Shown here: piece after piece, positions 35,915 through 44,150 of the stretch | How the letters are laid out: every line of letters starts with the position of its first letter | How positions within the stretch are numbered: position 1 is the first letter of the stretch | Origin: Leptonema sp964619535 | GTDB lineage: Bacteria > Spirochaetota > Leptospiria > Leptospirales > Leptonemataceae | Assembly (NCBI GenBank): GCA_964619535.1 | Contig: CAZUEX010000013.1 | Coordinates: forward strand, 37,137 to 101,136 | DNA length: 64,000 nucleotides | Direction of reading: 5' to 3' | Notes under the pieces: model-generated | Told to the model about the DNA's origin: nothing | The model's database searches: none | Seen by the model: only the letters and a program-made list of their open reading frames with translations | Translations under genes and position numbers: made by a program

Positions 35915-35931
35915 GGCCGGCCGCTGCCTGC

Positions 35932-37500
35932 TCAGTGACGGAAATGGCGCATGCCGGTAAAGACCATGGCAATGCCATGCTCGTCGGCTGCTGCTATAAC
36001 CTCTTCGTCTCTGACAGAGCCTCCGGGTTGAATCACGGCACGGGCCCCGGCTCTTGCAACAACGTCCAGGCCATCTCGAAACGGAAAAAAAGCATCGGAG
36101 GCCACACAGGATCCTGTTAGGTCCAGCTTGTTGCGAGCGGCCTTCGAAGCAGCGATCTCGGCAGCATCCACACGGCTCATCTGCCCGGCACCGATGCCCA
36201 GGCTGGCCCGGTCGCTCGTAAAGACGATGGCATTGGATTTCACGTACTTCACAAGCCGCCAGGCAAACTGTAAGCCACTCCACTCGGCCTCGGTGGGCTG
36301 GCGTTTGGTGGGTACCGTCCATTGCGAACGGTCGCTGTAGGCCACATCCATGTCTTCGAAAAGCATACCGTCCATGACCTGACGGAATTCTTTTCGAGGC
36401 GCCAGAAAGCGTTCTACATCATCGACAAGCAGCACCCGCAGATTCTTCTTCTCAGAGAAGATCTTCAAGGCCTCTTCGCTGTAGCTCGTTGCAATGACGC
36501 ATTCGGCAAACTGCTCGGCGATCAATCCTGCTGTCTGACCATCCAGCATTCCATTGACGGCAATAATGCCACCAAAGGCACTGACGGGATCGCATTTGCG
36601 GGCCTCCACAAAGGCCCCGGCAATCCCCTGATCATCCGCAGCAAAGGCTGCACCACAGGGATTGAGGTGCTTGACGATCACCACGCCATGCCCCGGCAGA
36701 GAAAGCGAACATTGAAAGGCAGCACTGAGATCAAGCAGGTTGTTAAAGGACAGCTCCTTGCCCTGTATCTGCTCAAAGCCCTGACGGAGATCAGGCTTGC
36801 GGGCCACATCGAGTACCGGTCGATAGTAGGCCGCTCTCTGATGCGGGTTTTCGCCGTAGCGCAGGGGCATGACCTTTTCAAAGGTTCGCGTCAGAAGAGG
36901 CGGCTCTTCTTCGCCAATCTGTCCATTGAACCAGTCAGCAATCATCGCATCATAGGAGGCCGTCTGATTAAAGACCTTTGCTGCAAGACGACGGGAGGTG
37001 GCCAGGTCAATGCCGCCTTTCTCTTCGATCTCTTTGCGCAGCATGTCATAGTCAGACGGGTCGCAGACAACGGCTGTAAACTGATGGTTCTTGGCCGCAG
37101 AGCGCAGCATCGAAGGACCGCCGATATCGATGTTCTCAATGCATTGATCGGCCGCAGCACCTGAAACAACGGTCTTTGCAAACGGATAGAGGTTGATAAC
37201 AACCAGATCGATCTTTTCAATGCCATGCGTTTTCATGGCCTCGACGTGGTCTGGCAGATCAAGACGGCCAAGCAATCCGCCGTGCACTTTTGGATGCAGT
37301 GTTTTCACACGGCCGTCCATCATCTCTGGGAAGCCGGTCAGGTCATCAATGGACCGTACCTGCAACCCGGCATCGGCCAGGGCCTTCATCGTACCACCTG
37401 TTGAAACAAGCTCCACTCCGCGATCAGCAAGGAAGCGAGCCAGTTCCACGACTCCCGTTTTATCTGAAACGGAAAGTAGAGCTCTTTTCACCTGAATCAT
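35932..37500 (-). CDS. purH: Bifunctional AICAR transformylase / IMP cyclohydrolase PurH
   Basis: A 522-residue PurH carrying out the last two steps of IMP synthesis. The N-terminal MGS-like cyclohydrolase domain (1-195) starts ALLSVSDKTGVVELARFLAD with STGGTMKAL; the transformylase domain has VIVKHLNPCGAA (catalytic Lys-His) and SDAFFPFRDGLDVVARAG. Full length. It lies 39 bases after purN and the pair is probably an operon. Confidence 0.97.
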   Translation of the reverse strand: MIQVKRALLSVSDKTGVVELARFLADRGVELVSTGGTMKALADAGLQVRSIDDLTGFPEMMDGRVKTLHPKVHGGLLGRLDLPDHVEAMKTHGIEKIDLVVINLYPFAKTVVSGAAADQCIENIDIGGPSMLRSAAKNHQFTAVVCDPSDYDMLRKEIEEKGGIDLATSRRLAAKVFNQTASYDAMIADWFNGQIGEEEPPLLTRTFEKVMPLRYGENPHQRAAYYRPVLDVARKPDLRQGFEQIQGKELSFNNLLDLSAAFQCSLSLPGHGVVIVKHLNPCGAAFAADDQGIAGAFVEARKCDPVSAFGGIIAVNGMLDGQTAGLIAEQFAECVIATSYSEEALKIFSEKKNLRVLLVDDVERFLAPRKEFRQVMDGMLFEDMDVAYSDRSQWTVPTKRQPTEAEWSGLQFAWRLVKYVKSNAIVFTSDRASLGIGAGQMSRVDAAEIAASKAARNKLDLTGSCVASDAFFPFRDGLDVVARAGARAVIQPGGSVRDEEVIAAADEHGIAMVFTGMRHFRH

Positions 37501-37539
37501 AATAATCTCCGGAATTCGTTATAGAATGTATCACTGTTT

Positions 37540-38157
37540 TCAGGAATTCGCCGGTAGAATTCGCACCCGTCTGCCTTCAATGCGCAGTCGGTTCTCGCAA
37601 AAAAGCGATACCGCTTCAATATAGGCCGCATGCTCTTCCCTGCGAATCAGGCCTGCCAGCTGTTCTTCGTCGGCCTCTTCTGGAACGGACACGGCCTTCT
37701 GGACGACAATAGGCCCCGAATCCAGGCCTTCATCCACAAAGTGCACGGTGCATCCGGTAACCTTAACCCCGTACTCCAGGGCCTGCCTTTGCGCATGCAG
37801 CCCCGGAAACGACGGCAGAAGGGAAGGATGGATATTCAGAATCCGATTCGGATAACGGCGCACAAACTCGCCAGCAAGAATGCGCATATAGCCAGCGGCA
37901 ACAATAAGCTCTGGCTGGAAGGCCTCCACAGCCCTGGCAAAGGCCTGATCATACAGCTCCCTGCTTGCAAAAGAGGAATACTCAACGACAGTACAGGGGA
38001 TGCCCGCCTGCTGAGCAGCCTGCTCTGCTCCGGTACCGGTCCGATCCACCACCAGACCGGCAAAATGAGCCGCAGGTATGCGTCCGTCGGTCACGGCCTC
38101 AAGAAGAGCCCTGAAATTTGTACCTTTTCCCGACGCCAGTGCGACGATTCGCGTCAT
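37540..38157 (-). CDS. purN: Phosphoribosylglycinamide formyltransferase PurN
   Basis: A 205-residue 10-formyl-THF-dependent GAR transformylase. N-terminal ALASGKGTNFRALLEA (substrate phosphate), catalytic Asn-His-Asp in RILNIHPSLLPSFPG and VHFVDEGLDSGPIV. First gene of purN-purH, with 92 bases to the next upstream gene. Confidence 0.96.
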   Translation of the reverse strand: MTRIVALASGKGTNFRALLEAVTDGRIPAAHFAGLVVDRTGTGAEQAAQQAGIPCTVVEYSSFASRELYDQAFARAVEAFQPELIVAAGYMRILAGEFVRRYPNRILNIHPSLLPSFPGLHAQRQALEYGVKVTGCTVHFVDEGLDSGPIVVQKAVSVPEEADEEQLAGLIRREEHAAYIEAVSLFCENRLRIEGRRVRILPANS

Positions 38158-38249
38158 AGGTCCAGGTTTCGCCGGCAGAGGACAGGGAAAAGCGGAAAAA
38201 ACAAAGTGATATCAGCCGCACCGAAATACACTGCTGCGACGGAGCCTGC

Positions 38250-38660
38250 TCAGTCATAGAAGCGGACCGTCATCACCGTCCGCCCGATGGCCTCTGCTGT
38301 GTCTGCATCGGGAAGGGCATCGCTGTTCCATAGAAGAAGCAGCATTTTCTCTGCCTTTACAATGCAGTTCACAAGCCAGAAGCGATCGTCTTTCATAAAT
38401 TCGCAGGCAGCAGCCTGTAAACCGGAAGGCAGGTCGAAAACGGCTACCCGGTCTGCATCCAGCTTCAGCTGATGCCGTTCCAGATAGGTAGCCAGCTGTT
38501 CGATGGGATGAAAGGGCCGCCCCTCTGGTTCGCGAAAAGCAGCGGCCTGCAATGCACCGATTCCGTCGGGATCAAAAAAGCAGGGAATGTTTTCTATGAT
38601 TTCCATCTCCCAACCGTCAGGGTATTCAAGGTCGAAGAAGGTTCCACGGAAGCGTTTCAC
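38250..38660 (-). CDS. Hypothetical protein (136 residues)
   Basis: A small soluble protein, no signal peptide. The start FDLEYPDGWEMEIIEN resembles the opening of PsbP/Mog1-like folds, but the similarity is a pattern only. It is divergent from the hydrolase gene at 38713 and lies upstream of purN on the same strand. Function unknown. Confidence 0.65.
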   Translation of the reverse strand: MKRFRGTFFDLEYPDGWEMEIIENIPCFFDPDGIGALQAAAFREPEGRPFHPIEQLATYLERHQLKLDADRVAVFDLPSGLQAAACEFMKDDRFWLVNCIVKAEKMLLLLWNSDALPDADTAEAIGRTVMTVRFYD

Positions 38661-38712
38661 GATAGGGACATTTTTATTGACCAGACACAGAGATCAAAAA
38701 GGAATCTGAATT

Positions 38713-39978
38713 ATGTCGGGAAATCGTCCAGGGCCGCTTACCGTCCTTTTCACCTTTGTCCTTCTAACCGGCACGGCAGTCCTTGCAGGTGGGTTTGCCT
38801 TCTTCCTGGCCCTTCTTGTATCGCTGCTGTTCCTGCTGTATCCCCTTCTGCTTCCTCTCTGGAAGAAGCTCTATGGCGTTGCCGATACAGCCGATCACGT
38901 CTTCTATGCCCGGACCGAAGACGGCTGGTACCTTGCCCTTCATTACCATGAGCCACGTCTTCCTGTAAAGGGTGCTCTTCCCGTCCTGCTTGTGCACGGC
39001 ATTGCCACGAACAAATATGGCGTGGACCTGGATGAATACCACAGCCTTGCCTGTTATCTACGTTCTGCCGGCTTTCCCGTCTTTGCTGTTAGCCTTCGCG
39101 GAGCCGGCCTGTCTCACCGCAAACAGCGATACGAGTACCGCAGACGGTTCTCTTTTGACGATTACGTACAGCACGATGCGCCGGCCCTGATTCGACGCAT
39201 CGTCGAACTGACGGGCGCTCCGGCCGTAAACTGGGTCGGCTACTCTATGGGAGGCATGATCGGCAATGCCTTTTGCGGATCAGGCCTGCCCGAGGCAAAG
39301 CTGGTGCAGAGCCTTGTAACGATTGGAAGCCCGGGCAAGGTAGGGCATATGAAGACGGCCTTCCTGCGTCGCCTGGCAAAGCACCCGTGGATCAACCGCA
39401 TGCTTCCTCTGCAGCCCGGCTCTGCCATGCTGGCCCCGTTCGGAGGCCTTTTGCAAACACCCGTCGATCGACTCCTCTACAATCCAGAAACCGTACGCCG
39501 ACGTACCATCCAGCTGATGCTGCACAATGCCATTACAGAGATCAACCAGGGATTACTGGAAGAGATGGCTCGCTGGGTTCGCGAAGGCAAAGAAACGTCC
39601 AATGATGGCCTCGTCGATTACAGACGCAATCTAAAGAAGATCCGGTGCCCCACGCTGATGATAGCCGGAGCCGGTGACCATATAGCGCCTCCTTTCCAGG
39701 TAGAGTTTGGCTTTGAACAATGCGGGGCAAAGGTGAAGAATTTCATACTGGCCGGCAAAAGGCAGGGCTATGAACATGACTACTGCCATATCGGACTGGT
39801 CATGGGAGAAGATGCACCGGAAGAGGTGTTTTCGCATGTGCTTCAATGGCTGGAAACATATGGTAAGGCAAAACGCGGAAAGGTAAAAGGGTGGGTAGAA
39901 AGCTGGCAACAGAACCTTGCGCTCCGCAAGGCCTCGAAAAGGCCTTCCCGTAAACGAACCCAGAAAACGGAAACCTGA
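38713..39978 (+). CDS. Membrane-anchored alpha/beta-hydrolase
   Basis: A 421-residue protein with a long hydrophobic N-terminus (about 9-50, two helices or one hairpin) and a soluble alpha/beta-hydrolase domain. VLLVHGIATN (about 91-100) is the oxyanion-hole motif; the nucleophile elbow is VGYSMGG with Ser178; the acid is in AGAGDHIAPP and the histidine in EHDYCHIGLVMG. The C-terminus is strongly basic (RKASKRPSRKRTQK). Substrate unknown; lipid or polyester acyl groups are plausible given the membrane anchor. The next gene is another esterase-type enzyme, starting within four bases. Confidence 0.85.
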   Translation: MSGNRPGPLTVLFTFVLLTGTAVLAGGFAFFLALLVSLLFLLYPLLLPLWKKLYGVADTADHVFYARTEDGWYLALHYHEPRLPVKGALPVLLVHGIATNKYGVDLDEYHSLACYLRSAGFPVFAVSLRGAGLSHRKQRYEYRRRFSFDDYVQHDAPALIRRIVELTGAPAVNWVGYSMGGMIGNAFCGSGLPEAKLVQSLVTIGSPGKVGHMKTAFLRRLAKHPWINRMLPLQPGSAMLAPFGGLLQTPVDRLLYNPETVRRRTIQLMLHNAITEINQGLLEEMARWVREGKETSNDGLVDYRRNLKKIRCPTLMIAGAGDHIAPPFQVEFGFEQCGAKVKNFILAGKRQGYEHDYCHIGLVMGEDAPEEVFSHVLQWLETYGKAKRGKVKGWVESWQQNLALRKASKRPSRKRTQKTET

Positions 39979-39981
39979 TTG

Positions 39982-40827
39982 ATGAGCAAAACGATCTCTC
40001 TTGGTGCGATTCTGATCCTGTTCAGCACCTGCACAACGCCCTATACGCATCTTCGAGGTGCGCCAGGGACAGACTATTTTCGCCCTCAATTTAACTGTAA
40101 AAGGGGTCTGCTGCCAAAAGAACAGGATGCAGCCTACCTGCTTCTGCGTGAGAAGCTACGTAAAACGGCATTCCGCAAGCCCGTTGCAGAGCCTCCGTTC
40201 ATGGTCATTGCCGGTGAGTCCACCGCTGCTCTCTTTGATGAGCGGATCTACAAAAAGGAGCTGCCGGAATTCACCATCATGAACCGGGCCATCGGTGGTG
40301 AGACGACTCCGCTGCTTCTTTCGGCCATGGACGAAGACATCATTGCCCTGCGCCCCCGGGTGATCTTCCTCTCTATAGGGGGGAACGACATCCTCGGAGG
40401 CCGCTGTTTAAGCCTGATCCGTGATAACATCCGGCTGTTCCTGTTCAAGGTTCGTACACAGCTTCCTGAAACGCATGTTATCCTGGCCGGTGTTCCGCCT
40501 GTCCTTTCCTGGAAGGTAAACAGTGTTACCCCGTATTTTAACCAGATGATGGCCGACCTGGCAGATGAGGCTGGCCCGAAAGTAGAGTATTTCGATCTGT
40601 GGCAGATCCTGGCCGATCCAGACCGTCCCGTTCTACAGAGGCGGTTTGCGGTGGTAATCCCGCCAGAGCTCACGCTCATGCAACGACTGATGGGCCGTAC
40701 GGAACAGGATCTGATGCAATACGACCGGATCCATTTCAACGAATACGGCTATATTGAGATCGCCAGGCAGCTAAAGCCCGTGCTGCTACGGATCCAGAAA
40801 AGCCAGTCGATGACCGACAGGCCGTAA
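39982..40827 (+). CDS. SGNH/GDSL-type esterase lipoprotein
   Basis: A 281-residue exported protein. Signal ends in LFSTC (relaxed lipobox), so probably a lipoprotein. Block I reads VIAGESTAALFD, with Ser of GES as the nucleophile in place of GDS; block II NRAIGGET; block III SIGGNDIL; block V DRIHFNEYGY with Asp and His. All four catalytic/oxyanion blocks are present. A TTG at 39979 also opens the frame; I use the ATG. It is probably translated with the upstream hydrolase. Confidence 0.85.
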   Translation: MSKTISLGAILILFSTCTTPYTHLRGAPGTDYFRPQFNCKRGLLPKEQDAAYLLLREKLRKTAFRKPVAEPPFMVIAGESTAALFDERIYKKELPEFTIMNRAIGGETTPLLLSAMDEDIIALRPRVIFLSIGGNDILGGRCLSLIRDNIRLFLFKVRTQLPETHVILAGVPPVLSWKVNSVTPYFNQMMADLADEAGPKVEYFDLWQILADPDRPVLQRRFAVVIPPELTLMQRLMGRTEQDLMQYDRIHFNEYGYIEIARQLKPVLLRIQKSQSMTDRP

Positions 40828-40837
40828 GGCGCCTGGC

Positions 40838-41947
40838 TCAAAACACCATGCGTAAGCCCGCGCTGGCCGAATACATCCTTTCGTTGCCCGCCGCATCTAC
40901 AAAGATCTTCAAAAAAGGGATGTTAAACTCAAGGCCTGCCGTGGCAAAGGCCTGGCGGGGCTCACTCGGTCCGCCCGCTCCTGTGATGGTCAGATCCAGA
41001 TAGGAATCGGGGAAGGACAAACCCAGCAGGGCTGCATAATCGCTATCGACATAGGCCCGGCCATTGCGCCGCAGTTCCAGGCTTGAACTGCCCCTGGACC
41101 AGGCCACGCCAGCGCCCAGAGAAAGCCGTAAAAAGTAAAGGAACTGAAAACCGGTTCTGAGACTGACAGGAAAAACATCCATCTTTGAGCTGTAGCTGAT
41201 GCGATCTTCGGCATCCCAGATGATCGTTGTGCCCGACCCTGCCTTGATTTTTACCTCGGAATTGGACCTCGTGTACTGCAGCTTCTGTTCTACACGGTTG
41301 TAGCCAAAGCCCAGGGACATGCCGGTAAAGGTGAACAACGAAGCTCCCCGATCTCCACCTTCGATCAGGTGATAGCGTATCTCAGCACCGATGGATTTGG
41401 AAAAGCCGCCATAGTCTTCGTTTTCTTTCGGTTTGGCAAACTCCTTCATCTCGGTCAGAGACATATTCAGACCCGAAACATAGACATCAAAACGATACAG
41501 AGAAAATGGAGACAGATCCGTCCAGTGCCCCGGCTCTCCCGAAAGCATGTAGCCAAGATTAAAACCGATAAAGATGCGAGGAACAGCGGAAATACCGGCA
41601 GAGGGCATATCTTCAAGCAGGCCGTACTTCGGAACATAGACATTCAGCTCACGCAGCTCCTTTGCACCGGCAACCAGCTGCATACCGATCGTAAACTCCC
41701 TGAGGTTGACCATGCCGGACGGCGATAGCTGCACTCCGCCAATCACCGTGGCATCGGACATATCCTGCAATACCTCATCGAGATACTGTGTTTGCAGGGA
41801 TTGAAACATCTGATCCAGCTGAGCATTATTGATCGGAAGCGCCGAGCAGGCCGTCCCCGAACAAACAAGCTGGGCCTGCAACCCGGTCACGGGGAAGAGA
41901 CCAACGGCCAGCAACGGGGCCAGGATCCATCGTAGCTGTATCTTCAT
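40838..41947 (-). CDS. Outer-membrane beta-barrel protein, Leptospira-type
   Basis: A 369-residue protein with a signal peptide (cut near LQA|QLV). The mature part alternates hydrophobic and polar residues in many short strands and ends in SAGLRMVF, a C-terminal phenylalanine as recognised by the BAM complex. A near-N-terminal helix (about 40-65) precedes the barrel. Function unknown: porin-like or lipid transport. It ends convergently next to the SGNH esterase gene, and its start is 78 bases from the exbD stop. Confidence 0.75.
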   Translation of the reverse strand: MKIQLRWILAPLLAVGLFPVTGLQAQLVCSGTACSALPINNAQLDQMFQSLQTQYLDEVLQDMSDATVIGGVQLSPSGMVNLREFTIGMQLVAGAKELRELNVYVPKYGLLEDMPSAGISAVPRIFIGFNLGYMLSGEPGHWTDLSPFSLYRFDVYVSGLNMSLTEMKEFAKPKENEDYGGFSKSIGAEIRYHLIEGGDRGASLFTFTGMSLGFGYNRVEQKLQYTRSNSEVKIKAGSGTTIIWDAEDRISYSSKMDVFPVSLRTGFQFLYFLRLSLGAGVAWSRGSSSLELRRNGRAYVDSDYAALLGLSFPDSYLDLTITGAGGPSEPRQAFATAGLEFNIPFLKIFVDAAGNERMYSASAGLRMVF

Positions 41948-42025
41948 CGATTGTCACCCTATACAGTAGACCGTCAATATCTATGTTTTCCCGAAAAAAA
42001 ATGAGTACAGGGGCCTTCCGGGGCA

Positions 42026-42454
42026 TCAATCGGCCTTTTGAATGGCCAGATCTGCCCCCTCGCAGGACTGCAATACCTCGAGCACCTGTATCAGATCCTC
42101 GTAAAGAACGGCCCTGTCCACGCGCAGCAAGACCTGCCCGTTCTCTGCACACAGTTCCCTTAACTGGCTGCGTCGCAGTGCAAGGTCATGCAGGGAAAAG
42201 CGTTCACTGCCCCCTTCATGCTTCAGATACAGCTCCTTTTCGGCCGACAGCTCCACAAGCAGGGCCGGTTCACTGCCTGCTTCAAGCTCCGTTGCATGAA
42301 CATCGGGAAGCTGCACGTCTAAATAATTCTCGGGCCTTAGATTGAGCGAGATCATCAGGAAAAGCAGCAAGATGAAGAGAACGTCAAGTAAGGAATTCAG
42401 AGAAATGCCAGCTTCTTCCCTGGGCCAGTGTTTCATCGGTCCTCGCCTTTCCAC
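42026..42454 (-). CDS. exbD: ExbD/TolR-type proton-channel subunit
   Basis: A 142-residue protein: short cytoplasmic N-terminus, one TM helix (about 15-40) with the conserved membrane aspartate in SLNSLLDVLFILL, and a periplasmic ExbD fold ending VLEVLQSCEGADLAIQ. It uses the proton gradient with ExbB to drive an envelope partner (TonB- or TolA-like, not in the window). Start overlaps exbB by 22 bases. Confidence 0.9.
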   Translation of the reverse strand: MERRGPMKHWPREEAGISLNSLLDVLFILLLFLMISLNLRPENYLDVQLPDVHATELEAGSEPALLVELSAEKELYLKHEGGSERFSLHDLALRRSQLRELCAENGQVLLRVDRAVLYEDLIQVLEVLQSCEGADLAIQKAD

Positions 42455-42894
42455 CTGCGCAGGGCAGCATGTTCTGCTTTTTCAAAGAGATCGCGAAAAA
42501 CAAAATGTATGACAGTTCCGGGGATGGCCATTCCCAGCCCGGTAACCGTCGTAATCAGGGCCTGGTTGATCCCCCTTGCGAAGGTTTCTGGCTTGATGTT
42601 CTGCGCCATCTCCATATCGGCAAAGGCCGCCTGGATGCCCGTTACGGTACCGAAAAGGCCAAGAAGGGTGGCGATGCCTGCCAGACGATTCATCCACATA
42701 ATGGCGCTGTGATAGGGAAAGGCCCAGCGGCCCAGAAACTCCTCTGCCGGTTCATCTCCTGAGCTACCGTACGGCGACAGCCGTTTCAGCCTGAACAGGC
42801 CCGCAAACACATAGAAGATAAGGGCCAGGTAGATCAAAGAACAAAGGGCAAGCGGCACCATCACGGGACCGCCTTTCATGAACCAGGTCAGCAT
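42433..42894 (-). CDS. exbB: MotA/TolQ/ExbB proton-channel protein
   Basis: Three TM helices: near the N-terminus (VPLALCSLIYLALIFYVFAG), then IATLLGLFGTVTGIQAAF, then INQALITTVTGLGMAIPGTV, the family signature. The frame is open to a TTG at 42954, but ATG 42894 (153 residues) starts right before the first membrane segment and is preferred. It overlaps exbD. Divergent from tsaE, 84 bases away. Confidence 0.88.
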   Translation of the reverse strand: MLTWFMKGGPVMVPLALCSLIYLALIFYVFAGLFRLKRLSPYGSSGDEPAEEFLGRWAFPYHSAIMWMNRLAGIATLLGLFGTVTGIQAAFADMEMAQNIKPETFARGINQALITTVTGLGMAIPGTVIHFVFRDLFEKAEHAALRRWKGEDR

Positions 42895-42978
42895 CGTCGT
42901 ATTTTCAAATCCCACCCCCGCCGGCAAAGCAATATTTCCTCGACAGACCAGCAATCTCTGTAAATGTCGTGAAGAAGG

Positions 42979-43473
42979 ATGCAGGAGGATCAGTTCCAGA
43001 AGCCCAACGGGGAGGAACTTCTGGAAACGGTTCGCTCAAACAGCGAGCCCGACACAGAGGCCTTTGTCGGTCATCTCTACTCCGGGTATCTTCACAACCT
43101 GCCCGGCGCCGTCCTCCTGCTGGATGGCGATCTGGGTGCCGGAAAAACGGCCTTTTGCAGGGCCCTTGGCCGCCTGCTTGAGGTGGACGAACCGGTCAAC
43201 AGCCCAACCTTCAATCTTCTGCACCAGCACCACGGAAGAAAGGGTATACTCTGTCATTACGATCTTTACCGTATTTCAGAGATAGAGCTGGAAGAACTGG
43301 AGTTCCCCGACCTCTGGGCCGATAGGATGGATGACCGTTTTACCATCCATGCAATCGAATGGTGGAGGCGAGCCGGCTCCATCCATTCCAGGCTTCCCAT
43401 ATTCCGCATCGAAATCGAGTTTCACCCACCCGAAGAACATCGGATCATCCACCTTTACAGGAGAATTACTTGA
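42979..43473 (+). CDS. tsaE: tRNA threonylcarbamoyladenosine biosynthesis ATPase TsaE
   Basis: A 164-residue P-loop ATPase that works with TsaB/TsaD to make t6A37 in ANN-decoding tRNAs. Walker A GDLGAGKT (50-57), the switch NSPTFNLLHQH and HYDLYRISEIELEELEF are typical. First gene of tsaE-tsaB-rnr; AGAAGG precedes the ATG. Its stop overlaps the TTG start of tsaB. Confidence 0.93.
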   Translation: MQEDQFQKPNGEELLETVRSNSEPDTEAFVGHLYSGYLHNLPGAVLLLDGDLGAGKTAFCRALGRLLEVDEPVNSPTFNLLHQHHGRKGILCHYDLYRISEIELEELEFPDLWADRMDDRFTIHAIEWWRRAGSIHSRLPIFRIEIEFHPPEEHRIIHLYRRIT

Positions 43474-44144
43474 ACTGTTTGATTATCGACTGCTCTACAC
43501 GCTGGATCATCTGTGGTATCCACTCCCACAGCGACGGCATCGTTCCGGGCGCGGAGATCCGCCTTGAAGCACCGCGTGAGAGCTCAACCCGGCTTGTATC
43601 TGAGATTGCCACCCTGCTGCGCCAGACAGGGCTGCAGCCAGACTGCATCCTCTGTGCCCTTGGCCCCGGCTCCTTTACCGGGTTACGAATCGGTGTGACC
43701 ACCGCTCGCGATCTTTCACAGCTCTGGAACATTCCGGCGGCCGGCATTGATACCCTGACACTGTACGGCTGGGCTGTAAAGGAGCACGAAGCGGTAAAAG
43801 AACCCTTTGCTTTGCTGGTCGACGGCAGGCAAAAACGCTACTATACAAAGAAGATTGGAAACGATCTTTTTTCCACTCGCGACGAGATCATCGTCGACCT
43901 TGATCCACTCGAATTCGAAAGCCTTGGCCTTTCGCAGGTTTACGTCGATGATCCTTCTTCGCTTTCCTTACCCGAACGGGTACGGGTACGAACCATACCA
44001 CCGGCAGCCCTCACGGCCCGTTCTTTCTTTGAGACGGCCCTGAAGTTGAATGCCTTTGATCCTCCGGCCAGCTGGAAGGATCTCATCCCGGTATATGTTC
44101 GTGATAATCCGGCCCGCCCCAACCAACCGGTCTCGACCGGATAA
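43470..44144 (+). CDS. tsaB: tRNA threonylcarbamoyladenosine biosynthesis protein TsaB
   Basis: A 224-residue TsaB, the inactive ASKHA partner that dimerises with TsaD. Diagnostic motif ALGPGSFTGLRIGVTTARDL. The longer frame from 43359 overlaps tsaE and is not family-like. I start at TTG 43470, which forms TTGA with the tsaE stop, has AGGAG seven bases upstream, and gives the expected opening NCLIIDCSTRW. tsaD is not in the window. Confidence 0.9.
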   Translation: MNCLIIDCSTRWIICGIHSHSDGIVPGAEIRLEAPRESSTRLVSEIATLLRQTGLQPDCILCALGPGSFTGLRIGVTTARDLSQLWNIPAAGIDTLTLYGWAVKEHEAVKEPFALLVDGRQKRYYTKKIGNDLFSTRDEIIVDLDPLEFESLGLSQVYVDDPSSLSLPERVRVRTIPPAALTARSFFETALKLNAFDPPASWKDLIPVYVRDNPARPNQPVSTG

Positions 44145-44150
44145 CAAACT

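Noticed and set aside
40820..40845. Hairpin between the SGNH esterase and the beta-barrel gene as a terminator
   Set aside because: A CAGGC/GCCTG pairing exists but there is no U-run on either strand.
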